Positions 1 to 5,889 of a stretch of DNA of 20,050 nt are shown one piece after another. The stretch is from a virus. The DNA lies in IMG/VR virus record IMGVR_UViG_3300025132_006587, positions 1-20,050 of that record, one strand, 5' to 3'. Both the position numbers and the translations under genes were made by a program. The notes under the pieces were generated by a model, which made no database searches, was not told the origin of the DNA, and saw only the letters and a list, made by a program, of their open reading frames with translations. Every line of letters begins with the position of its first letter. The stretch's first letter is position 1.

Positions 1-1
1 T

Positions 2-304
2 GAGACTAATACAGAAGGTAAAGGTAGTTGGGAAAAAAGTGATGATAGTGATAGGAATTTGAGATTATTAGAATCAGTATGTGTACAACATGAAATTGAC
101 CATTTGAATGGTATTGTATGTATGGATAGAAAAATTGAAACAACTTTTAAACGAGATACGAAAAAGATTGGTCGTAATGAAATTGTAGAATTAATTGGTG
201 GTGCACATTGGAATGTTGTTACAAAGATGAAATGGAAGAAGGCTCAGATGTTTATACAAAGTGGAGATTGGATGTTATACGAAGATTGGAAGAGAGAACA
301 ATAA
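2..304 (+). CDS. def: Peptide deformylase, C-terminal part (start lies upstream of window)
   Basis: The frame is open from the first bases of the window, so the true start and the early motifs (GxGxAA, EGCLS) lie outside. What is seen is the third deformylase motif, QHEIDHLNG (the metal-binding HExxH), followed by a basic C-terminal tail. Peptide deformylases remove the formyl group from the initiator methionine of new proteins, using Fe2+ or Zn2+ bound by the two His of HExxH and a Cys from the missing motif. Phage-encoded deformylases are known from marine T4-like phages. The tail after the HEIDH helix is about 65 residues, longer than a minimal deformylase, and contains W and K residues of no known role. 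The stop overlaps the next ATG (TAATG), so translation is probably coupled. Confidence 0.85.
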   Translation, partial: ETNTEGKGSWEKSDDSDRNLRLLESVCVQHEIDHLNGIVCMDRKIETTFKRDTKKIGRNEIVELIGGAHWNVVTKMKWKKAQMFIQSGDWMLYEDWKREQ

Positions 305-405
305 TGTGGTTATTAATAGATATATTTCAAATTGTAGTATCACTTATAGTAGGAACAATATGTTTAACAGCACTTTATGTATTGTTGTTTGAGGATTTAG
401 GATGA
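304..405 (+). CDS. Very small single-helix membrane protein
   Basis: A 33-residue frame beginning MWLLIDIFQIVV, almost entirely hydrophobic, with a short acidic end (FEDLG). It would form one transmembrane helix. Its ATG overlaps the deformylase stop and its own TGA overlaps the next ATG (ATGA), so it sits in a tightly coupled chain of small genes, which is the main reason for calling it. No family is recognised and no function is proposed. Confidence 0.5.
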   Translation: MWLLIDIFQIVVSLIVGTICLTALYVLLFEDLG

Positions 406-545
406 GTAAGAAATCAATATATGATTCAGGTACTACGAAAGGTAGTGCACCAAGAACATCAGATAAGAAAAGATATGATGATAATTGGGAAAAGATTTTC
501 GGTAAGAAGAAGAAAAAGGAGAAGACGAAAAAAGATGAAAAATGA
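402..545 (+). CDS. Small lysine-rich protein of unknown function
   Basis: A 47-residue frame starting MSKKSIYDSGTTKG and ending in a strongly basic segment rich in KKK and EK. The N-terminal part has a YDSG...APRTSDKRYDDNWEKIF pattern that does not look like random sequence, and the tail is polybasic, so nucleic-acid or ribosome contact is possible but is inference only. The ATG overlaps the TGA of the preceding gene, and its 3' end overlaps the start of the nucleotidyltransferase gene by 11 bases. It is read in a different frame from the neighbouring enzyme, whose upstream in-frame extension is therefore probably not translated. Confidence 0.55.
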   Translation: MSKKSIYDSGTTKGSAPRTSDKKRYDDNWEKIFGKKKKKEKTKKDEK

Positions 546-990
546 AAAAGTAGTTATATGTAGTGGATATTTTGACCCACTTCATGTTGGTCATATTGAA
601 TATTTAAAGATGGCAAAATCAATGGGTGACACATTAGTAGTTATCGTGAATAATCACGAACAATGTATGAAGAAAAAGGGTGATGAGTTTATGGAACAAC
701 ACGATAGATTAGAAATCATATTTCATTTAGATATGGTTGATGAGGCACTTTTATCAGTTGATGAAGATAAAACCGTATGTAAATCATTAGAGTTAGTTGC
801 TCAATTTAAACCACATGCAGAATTGACTTTTTGTAATGGTGGTGATAGACACTTTGGTGATATACCAGAAGCCAAAGTTTGTAGTAAATTAAATATTAAA
901 ATGGTAGATGGATTAGGAGAAAAAATTCGTTCATCATCAGAGTTGACTGGATTAGTTGAGTATGATAAACCAGCTCGTGATAGGTATTAA
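535..990 (+). CDS. Nucleotidyltransferase of the glycerol-3-phosphate cytidylyltransferase / RfaE2 type
   Basis: A 151-residue single-domain protein. It shows the class signature GYFDPLHVGH at residues 11-20 (HxGH, H17 and H20, which contact the nucleotide phosphates) and the C-terminal IRSSS motif near 131-135 that corresponds to the ISSTxI/RTxGISTT signature. The family transfers CMP or AMP from CTP or ATP to a phosphorylated substrate (glycerol-3-phosphate, ethanolamine phosphate, heptose phosphate, pantetheine phosphate). The substrate cannot be read from sequence. The ATG at 535 is chosen because the HxGH fold begins right after it; an in-frame ATG at 421 would add a basic stretch that only mirrors the overlapping small gene. 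The stop directly abuts the next ATG. A role in modifying a cell-surface or lipid precursor is an inference. Confidence 0.82.
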   Translation: MKNEKVVICSGYFDPLHVGHIEYLKMAKSMGDTLVVIVNNHEQCMKKKGDEFMEQHDRLEIIFHLDMVDEALLSVDEDKTVCKSLELVAQFKPHAELTFCNGGDRHFGDIPEAKVCSKLNIKMVDGLGEKIRSSSELTGLVEYDKPARDRY

Positions 991-1638
991 ATGAAAAAAA
1001 TAAAATACAATACTAAGAAGTTTAACTTTAGAGAGAAGATACAAAAACATTATAATGTTGCATTTGAATCTTTTCACATTGCACATGATTATAAATTACG
1101 AACAAGAGAAACAGACCAACAAACTGAGTTTCATAAAATATTCTATAATTCATGGGACAATGATTCTGAGTTAAGAAATATGTATGATGACTTCATGATA
1201 AAGGTAGTTAAACCAATGTTTGATAATGATGAGATAGTTTATCAAGCAAAACCATCGTTTAGGGTTCAACTTCCAAATAATCTTGGTGTGGGTGAATTTC
1301 ATAAAGATAGTAAGTATCGTGAAGATAAAGAATGGGTAAAGAAAATAAAAGAACGAAATTTCTTTTTACCATTAACAAATGCAAAGGATACTGCAACGAT
1401 TTGGGTAGAGAGTGAACCTGATAAAGGTGACTACTCACCTATGAATTGTGAGTATGGAGATTTAGTGATGTGGGATGGAGCGAATCTCACACATGGTAAT
1501 AAACAAAATAAAACCGAGTTTACAAGAGTATCTATGGACTTTAGAGTTATGAAGAAAGTGAATTATTCCGAGTCTTCCGCCGTCTCTATAAATACAAAGA
1601 TACCTTTTAGAATTGGTGGATATTATAAAACAATATGA
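991..1638 (+). CDS. 2-oxoglutarate/Fe(II)-dependent oxygenase-like protein
   Basis: A 215-residue protein with a jelly-roll oxygenase layout: GEFHKD gives the HxD iron ligands (H104, D106), WDGANLTHGN gives the distal His (H168), and R179 in FTRVSMDFR fits the 2-oxoglutarate carboxylate-binding Arg. The strand pattern between them (FFLPL, ATIWVES, GDLVMWDG) also fits. It resembles the StrG/phytanoyl-dioxygenase-like oxygenases seen in phage and antibiotic-sugar clusters. It would hydroxylate a small molecule or a side chain; the substrate is unknown. It starts immediately after the nucleotidyltransferase stop, so the two may act on one pathway. A GC-richer patch near the 3' end (about 1568-1590) is odd for this genome but keeps the frame. 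Confidence 0.75.
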   Translation: MKKIKYNTKKFNFREKIQKHYNVAFESFHIAHDYKLRTRETDQQTEFHKIFYNSWDNDSELRNMYDDFMIKVVKPMFDNDEIVYQAKPSFRVQLPNNLGVGEFHKDSKYREDKEWVKKIKERNFFLPLTNAKDTATIWVESEPDKGDYSPMNCEYGDLVMWDGANLTHGNKQNKTEFTRVSMDFRVMKKVNYSESSAVSINTKIPFRIGGYYKTI

Positions 1639-1645
1639 GGTTATA

Positions 1646-1843
1646 ATGACAAAACAAATGACAAAAAAAGAATGGTTAAACGAATCGGTATTTAGAGATA
1701 CTTTTGGTAGACCATATAATTTATCTGATGTTCCTATGACAATGATGACTCGTTCTGAATCCTTTAAAAAACAAGGAGTAACGAGAAAAGATATAAATGA
1801 ATTTTGGGAAGATAATAAACATAAATACACAAAGGAGATATAA
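1646..1843 (+). CDS. Small protein of unknown function
   Basis: A 65-residue hydrophilic protein starting MTKQMTKKEWLNESVFRDTFGRPYN. The ATG at 1646 is preceded by GAGG at 1637-1640; an in-frame ATG at 1661 is an alternative, and an upstream ATG at 1613 lies inside the oxygenase gene without a clear ribosome site. The sequence has no membrane segment or known motif. Its C-terminal part (SFKKQGVTRKDINEFWEDNKHKY) looks like an amphipathic helical segment. The stop overlaps the next ATG (TAATG). Confidence 0.6.
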   Translation: MTKQMTKKEWLNESVFRDTFGRPYNLSDVPMTMMTRSESFKKQGVTRKDINEFWEDNKHKYTKEI

Positions 1844-2046
1844 TGTATTTTGAAGCACAAGTAGTATTTACAGAAGAGATACCAACAAAGAATGGTGTAA
1901 GAGAAAAGAAAACTCGTAGAGCGTTTTTAGTTGAGTGTGATTCTGTATCAGTAGCAGAAGCAAAAGTAAATGAGGTATTAAAAGATTCACCTTATGTTTT
2001 TGAAGTTAAAGTAGTTAAAGAATCTAAAATTGTAGAGGTAATATAA
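1843..2046 (+). CDS. Small DUF4494-like protein
   Basis: A 67-residue protein, MYFEAQVVFTEE..., with a FLVECDSVSVAEAKV segment. The order (short beta strand with an aromatic start, a variable loop with NG, a second strand ending LV-D/E-x-xS, then an A-E-A helix) resembles one repeat of the DUF4494 family, which is found mainly in Bacteroidota and their phages; this is recognition by eye, not a search. Function unknown. It is coupled to both neighbours by TAATG overlaps. Confidence 0.55.
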   Translation: MYFEAQVVFTEEIPTKNGVREKKTRRAFLVECDSVSVAEAKVNEVLKDSPYVFEVKVVKESKIVEVI

Positions 2047-2195
2047 TGACATTCGTAGAGGCATGTGATTTACTAACTGAAATATTAGTTGGTAAGAAAA
2101 AAGAAACTCTTTTACAAAAGAAAAAGAGAACAAGAAAAATAAAACCTAATCTTAAAACTAAAACCAAAAGAAAATATACGAGGAAGAAGAAATGA
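2046..2195 (+). CDS. Small basic protein of unknown function
   Basis: A 49-residue frame starting MTFVEACDLLTEILVGKKK, with a short helix followed by a tail of about 30 residues dominated by Lys, Arg and Thr (for example TKRKYTRKKK at the end). Such polybasic tails bind nucleic acid or acidic surfaces, but nothing more specific can be said. Both ends overlap neighbouring genes (TAATG at 2044-2048; ATGA at 2192-2195), which supports real translation. Confidence 0.5.
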   Translation: MTFVEACDLLTEILVGKKKETLLQKKKRTRKIKPNLKTKTKRKYTRKKK

Positions 2196-2332
2196 ATCCA
2201 AAGGTAGAAATGATATTTGATATCATAATTACAAGTCTTAAACTTGGTGCAGGATGTATATTACTATATGTAATGTATCAATTCTCTTTAGGTATGGAAG
2301 CTTGGGTTGAATTAGATAAGGTGATGAGATAA
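2192..2332 (+). CDS. Small single-pass membrane protein
   Basis: A 46-residue frame, MNPKVEMIFDIIITSLKLGAG..., with one hydrophobic stretch at about residues 8-34 and a short charged C-terminus (ELDKVMR). It is coupled by an ATGA overlap upstream and a TAATG overlap downstream. No family is recognised. It precedes a predicted exported protein, so the pair may act together at the envelope, but this is only positional inference. Confidence 0.5.
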   Translation: MNPKVEMIFDIIITSLKLGAGCILLYVMYQFSLGMEAWVELDKVMR

Positions 2333-2919
2333 TGTTACAAGGTTTTTTAAGTGGACTAATCTTATTCACATCATTTAGTGCAAGAACACCTAACGATGAT
2401 TCTATAACTCAAGATGATTATGAGATTGCTCTTGGAGTTAAGAGTGAGAACATATATATCAAAAGAGATTGGGAACGAGAGTTAGGACAATCTTATACTG
2501 ATGATGAGATTTGGTTTGAGTATGAACCTAAGAACTTTTATTTTAAACCACAATATGTCAATAAGACATCTCGTGATTTGAAATATGGTAAGGCTGATGT
2601 TCGTTATCGTAGTGGTATTTATTCTATTGGTTACACAGGATTATTTTCAGATGATAAATTTGAGAGTGGTTTATCAATGGGTATCCAAAAGAAAAAAGAA
2701 ATCAACGATAAATTCTCAATGGAAATTAAGTGGGATGGTTATTATTTCAGAAATGAATTAACTGGTGAGAATCGTTTTGATATGGAAGATTATGCACAAA
2801 TTAATTGGAAAATATCAGACAAGTTGATACTTACTAATATCTTTGATTATAATGATATCAAGGGTAGGAAATATTATAAATTCAAAATAGGAGTAGAATA
2901 TGTCCTTGGCAGAAATTAA
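2332..2919 (+). CDS. Predicted exported beta-rich (outer-membrane-barrel-like) protein
   Basis: A 195-residue protein with a short signal-peptide-like start (MLQGFLSGLILFTSFSA, possible cleavage after SFSA). The rest alternates polar and aromatic or hydrophobic residues in short strands rich in Y, F, G and D, and ends in ...GVEYVLGRN. The repeated strand-turn pattern (YYFRN, YAQINWKIS, LILTNIFDYND, YKFKIGVEYV) is what outer-membrane barrels of the porin or YdiY type look like, but about 175 mature residues allow only a small barrel. No family is confirmed. A phage protein of this kind could alter the host surface (for example superinfection exclusion) or take part in lysis; both are inference. 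Confidence 0.6.
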   Translation: MLQGFLSGLILFTSFSARTPNDDSITQDDYEIALGVKSENIYIKRDWERELGQSYTDDEIWFEYEPKNFYFKPQYVNKTSRDLKYGKADVRYRSGIYSIGYTGLFSDDKFESGLSMGIQKKKEINDKFSMEIKWDGYYFRNELTGENRFDMEDYAQINWKISDKLILTNIFDYNDIKGRKYYKFKIGVEYVLGRN

Positions 2920-3058
2920 AAAGAGATTAGAAGAAGCGTACAATCAAGAAGATTGGAACATCGTTGAAGATTTAATAGATGTGTTAGATACTCACATCAC
3001 GATAGGTGAAGGTGATGAAGTATTTGAATGGGAAGATGACCATGATGAGATTGATTAA
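2900..3058 (+). CDS. Small acidic protein of unknown function
   Basis: A 52-residue protein starting MSLAEIKKRLEEAYNQEDWN, with an N-terminal helix and a very acidic tail (EWEDDHDEID). AGGAG at 2889-2893, six bases before the ATG, is a good ribosome site, and the start overlaps the end of the preceding gene by 20 bases. The pattern of two short helices followed by an acidic tail is common in phage accessory proteins of unknown role. Its stop lies three bases before the mature 5' end of the tmRNA. Confidence 0.65.
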   Translation: MSLAEIKKRLEEAYNQEDWNIVEDLIDVLDTHITIGEGDEVFEWEDDHDEID

Positions 3059-3061
3059 TAT

Positions 3062-3403
3062 GGGGCTGACTGGTATTGACAGGTATTGGAAGGGATTGAG
3101 TGCAACAGAGATTGAGTATGTCTCGTTCACAAAAGACTCACAATTCTAATTGGCAATCAAGTCAATTTTGCTTACGCTTAGTTCGTAAGTCGTCACACCA
3201 TGACACCGATAATGGGATGTGGCGTCGGAATCGGTAAGACCACTCACTTCAGGTTTAGAGTCTAAATGAAATCTCAGTTAAACCATTCTGTGTAAAATGG
3301 GACATGGTGGGTTGTTGGTGACTACCGATTTGGAACCAACTAAGTTGTGAATGACTTAACTTGGAAAATAGGCTGGACGCGGGTTCAATTCCCGCCAGCT
3401 CCA
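3062..3403 (+). ncRNA. ssrA: Transfer-messenger RNA (tmRNA), one-piece form
   Basis: tmRNA rescues ribosomes stalled on broken mRNA: it enters as an alanyl-tRNA mimic and then serves as template for a short degradation tag. Seen here: GGGGCTG at 3062-3068 pairs with CAGCTCC at 3396-3402 as a 7-bp acceptor stem; the T arm is GCGGG, TTCAATT, CCCGC at 3379-3395, inside the typical GGACGCGGGTTC context; the 5' end reads GGGGCTGACTGG. A pseudoknot (PK1) forms from GAGAT/GTCTC (3108-3112, 3120-3124) and TGAGT/ACTCA (3113-3117, 3136-3140), ending 11 bases before the tag frame, the usual distance. A 6-bp hairpin CTTACG/CGTAAG (3171-3176, 3184-3189) holds the tag stop in its loop, as in helix 5. The length of 342 is normal for a one-piece tmRNA. 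Discriminator A3403 is followed by CTA, so CCA must be added after transcription. Confidence 0.95.
3152..3181 (+). other. tmRNA tag reading frame, GNQVNFAYA then TAG
   Basis: Starting 11 bases after pseudoknot PK1, the frame GGC AAT CAA GTC AAT TTT GCT TAC GCT TAG encodes GNQVNFAYA. This frame is preferred over the others because of its distance from PK1, its stop in the helix-5 loop, and the match of its N-F-A-x-A part with the N-Y-A-L-A-A ending of known tags. A glycine resume codon is characteristic of Bacteroidota tags such as GETNYALAA. The alternative frame beginning GCA (3153) gives AIKSILLTLSS and lacks a tag-like ending. Confidence 0.7.
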
Positions 3404-3423
3404 CTAAAAAATGAGGTTACAAA

Positions 3424-3744
3424 ATGTTAGTAGAGTACATATTATTAGGAATATTATCACCGATACTTTTAAACTTAATGCATTTGATGGTTGGATTGTA
3501 TGTTGTGGTACAAAGAGGTAATATATTATCTTTAGGTTTTTCGGCAATGGGATTTCTTACAAAATCAATTGGTATGATATTTTTGGTTTATTTAGGAATA
3601 TCAATTCTGAATTTAGATATCAAAATATTTATACCATTAATAACATTCTTTTGGTTTTTCACACATGTAGTTGAAGGATTTGTTATCCAACATTATATGA
3701 GAGAAAACGAAAGTGAATACATAAAAAGTATACAAATAAAATGA
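3424..3744 (+). CDS. Three-helix membrane protein of unknown function
   Basis: A 106-residue protein with hydrophobic segments at about residues 4-29, 36-62 and 66-86 and a charged C-terminus (MRENESEYIKSIQIK). The ATG lies 20 bases after the tmRNA and is preceded by GAGG at 3413-3416. Its size and three-helix layout faintly recall small ATP-synthase-associated AtpI-like proteins, but no motif supports that. It overlaps the start region of the following envelope protein, so both may work in the inner membrane. A holin-like role is possible but unsupported. Confidence 0.65.
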   Translation: MLVEYILLGILSPILLNLMHLMVGLYVVVQRGNILSLGFSAMGFLTKSIGMIFLVYLGISILNLDIKIFIPLITFFWFFTHVVEGFVIQHYMRENESEYIKSIQIK

Positions 3745-3773
3745 ATTTTAACAAACTTAGGAGATATTTATAT

Positions 3774-4331
3774 ATGACTATTGTAAAGGATTTCCTTAAC
3801 TTTAGGAAAAATGAAATGAACAAATTAAAATTATCAATAATGATATTAATGCCAATCTTGGTATTTAATACTTTTGTTTGGACAACAATTTTTGAAAAGT
3901 ATAAGGAAAATATGTTATTAATGACATCTGAACTTCAGAGAGAAAACGAGAGATTAAATTCTCTTGTAGAGGAGTTCAAATTAGAGGGAATGGAAGTGAC
4001 GGTAACTATGTATCACCCTGTTAGTCGTCAGACAGATTCTACACCGAACATTCTCGCGGATGGAACGCGAATAAGAGTCCACAAGGCAAGTGAATACAAA
4101 TTTATTGCGGTGAGTAGAAATCTTCTGAAACGACATGGTGGTTTCTTAGATTATGGTGATTTCATTGTTTTAAAAGGAACTGATGGTAAGGATGGTGTTT
4201 ACCAAGTTAAAGATACGATGAATAAAAGATTTGTTAATCGTATTGATATCTTAGAATCACCAGGAACTAAACCTTACAAGTTTGATAGTGCAAAAATAGT
4301 AAAGACAAATTTAGTAATGAATAATAATTGA
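3774..4331 (+). CDS. Membrane-anchored protein with a 3D (RlpA-like) domain
   Basis: A 185-residue protein: one transmembrane segment at about 20-40, a predicted coiled coil at 41-68 (LQRENERLNSLVEEF), then a domain at about 74-160 resembling the 3D/RlpA double-psi barrel (VTVTMY...IAVSRNLL...VKDTMNKRFVNRIDIL, with D147 and D158). The family binds or cleaves peptidoglycan, as in MltA. The first Asp of the usual three is replaced here (IAVS instead of AVDP), so lytic activity is uncertain. The start at 3774 is chosen because AGGAG sits at 3759-3763; an in-frame ATG at 3741 overlaps the previous stop but has no ribosome site. The topology (N-in, domain in the periplasm) suggests a lysis or cell-wall role, by inference. 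Confidence 0.7.
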   Translation: MTIVKDFLNFRKNEMNKLKLSIMILMPILVFNTFVWTTIFEKYKENMLLMTSELQRENERLNSLVEEFKLEGMEVTVTMYHPVSRQTDSTPNILADGTRIRVHKASEYKFIAVSRNLLKRHGGFLDYGDFIVLKGTDGKDGVYQVKDTMNKRFVNRIDILESPGTKPYKFDSAKIVKTNLVMNNN

Positions 4332-5884
4332 TGAAAAAACAAAAATGGTTTTATGAAAAGTCTAACATTGCGAGTAAAGACAATCCAATTAATATAACCT
4401 ACGATGAATTACTTCACAAGAGTGATTCAGATGTAGAGAAGTGGATTGATGAACTTCGTACATATGTTATTACCCAATGGGATGAGAATGGTCAACCACC
4501 TGTTATTGGTCAGAATGAAGACGAGATAATCAGTAATTGGAAAAAATTATTTGGGTATGATGTAGAAGGGTTCTTTGATGAAAAAACAAAAGTCATAAAG
4601 AACTTCAACAAGTATGCAAGTGGAGTGAATCAGTTCTTTCCAACAATGTTAAAAACAAAAATATCTACAGGTGTAAGTAGTGAAGGTGCAACTTCTATTT
4701 ATGACCACTTCAAAGAAGATAATCTAAGAGAAACATTTAAGAAGGCTATGTTGAGGTCACTATATAAAGACTCAATGTATACTTTTAGTTTAAGTGTTAA
4801 GGTTAAGGAAATGGGTGTAAGTAATGTATCTGATTTTCTAACACAAACTAATCAAGACCCAACTTATGGTATTATGGTTATTAGACAAAGTGATACCAAA
4901 CCAGTAGATATAGATTCTCAATATCTTATATTAAAAAAGAGTGAAGTAGAAATGTACCTAACCACAGGTTGTTTGACAGAACAAAATCTTAGAACAATTG
5001 GTGATGAACTAAAAGATAGTTATGAATTAAAAAATGGTGAGAAAAGATATTACCATTATTATATTAGAAAGTATAAAAGAAAACAAAGAATTTTTCCAAG
5101 TGCACTTCAAGTATTTAGATTAGGACTTGGACAACCTGCAGTAAACTTTCCACCATTGACTGCAAAGTTTTTATATGAACATTTTACAAAACATATCAAA
5201 GATGATAAATTAATTATATGTGACCCAAGTAGTGGTTGGGGTGGTAGAATCTTAGGTGCAATGTGTAGTGATAGAGATATTCACTATGTTGGTATTGACC
5301 CAAATCCTGATAACTTAGGTAGATATGAAGAGGTTGCCGACTATTATAACAAACATTGTTTCAATCCTAATCCATTTTGGGGTAAAGGTGAACCAAACAC
5401 ATATGAAATATTTAGAGAGGGTAGTGAAGAAGTTGGGAACAATTCTAAGTTTAAATCGTATAAGGGACGCTTGGATATGGTTTTCACATCACCACCGTAC
5501 TTTAACAGAGAACAATATTCACAAGATGAGAATCAAAGTTTTAAAAAGTTTAGTGCTTACGAAGATTGGAGAGATAACTTTCTCAGACCAACTCTTGAAA
5601 CAATGTACACTTACTTAAAACCTGATAGATATTTGTGTTGGAACATTGCAGATATCAAAGTAGGTAGTAATAAATACATTCCATTAGAACAAGATAGTAT
5701 TGATGTAGTGGAAAGTCTTGGTGGTGAATATCAAGGTATTTATAAAATGTTAATGACAAGGATGGTTGGTATAGACGCATCCAATGTAAAGAATTCAGTA
5801 ATGATTAAATCACACCCACTTAGTCGTGGTGGTGATTACTTTAAGTTTGAACCAATATTAATTTTTTATAAACCGAAGGAGTGA
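4331..5884 (+). CDS. DNA methyltransferase (SPPY type, N4-cytosine or N6-adenine) with long N-terminal domain
   Basis: A 517-residue protein. The SAM-binding motif I is DPSSGWGGR (about D298-R306) and the catalytic motif IV is TSPPYF (S387-Y390), followed by strands typical of the Rossmann-fold amino-methyltransferases (YLKPDRYLCWNIADIK). The order I then IV fits the gamma-like arrangement. SPPY in motif IV is most common in N4-cytosine methylases, but adenine cannot be excluded. About 290 residues lie before motif I, much more than a minimal methylase, and may be the DNA-recognition domain; they contain a basic YIRKYKRKQR stretch. No restriction enzyme is adjacent, so this is an orphan enzyme, probably for self-protection or epigenetic control. 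ATG 4331 overlaps the previous TGA; TTG at 4328 is less likely. Confidence 0.88.
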   Translation: MKKQKWFYEKSNIASKDNPINITYDELLHKSDSDVEKWIDELRTYVITQWDENGQPPVIGQNEDEIISNWKKLFGYDVEGFFDEKTKVIKNFNKYASGVNQFFPTMLKTKISTGVSSEGATSIYDHFKEDNLRETFKKAMLRSLYKDSMYTFSLSVKVKEMGVSNVSDFLTQTNQDPTYGIMVIRQSDTKPVDIDSQYLILKKSEVEMYLTTGCLTEQNLRTIGDELKDSYELKNGEKRYYHYYIRKYKRKQRIFPSALQVFRLGLGQPAVNFPPLTAKFLYEHFTKHIKDDKLIICDPSSGWGGRILGAMCSDRDIHYVGIDPNPDNLGRYEEVADYYNKHCFNPNPFWGKGEPNTYEIFREGSEEVGNNSKFKSYKGRLDMVFTSPPYFNREQYSQDENQSFKKFSAYEDWRDNFLRPTLETMYTYLKPDRYLCWNIADIKVGSNKYIPLEQDSIDVVESLGGEYQGIYKMLMTRMVGIDASNVKNSVMIKSHPLSRGGDYFKFEPILIFYKPKE

Positions 5885-5889
5885 CGAAG

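Noticed and set aside
421-534. Upstream in-frame start for the nucleotidyltransferase (ATG at 421)
   Set aside because: The added residues are a basic artefact of the overlapping small gene at 402-545, and the enzyme fold begins at 535.
1587-1594. TATAAATA late-promoter motif, also at 7284-7291 and 11218-11225 on the + strand, and TATTTATA at 3765-3772 and 5737-5744 for the minus strand
   Set aside because: At this AT content about three such 8-mers per strand are expected by chance; these lie inside genes or on a start codon. Only the one at 10041-10048 is in an intergenic, sensibly placed position.
3370-3403. A separate tRNA gene
   Set aside because: The T arm and acceptor strand pair with the 5' end at 3062, more than 300 bases away, so they belong to the tmRNA.
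5325-5618. Alternative frame inside the first DNA methylase
   Set aside because: It overlaps the conserved motifs of the methylase in another frame and has no ribosome site or motif.
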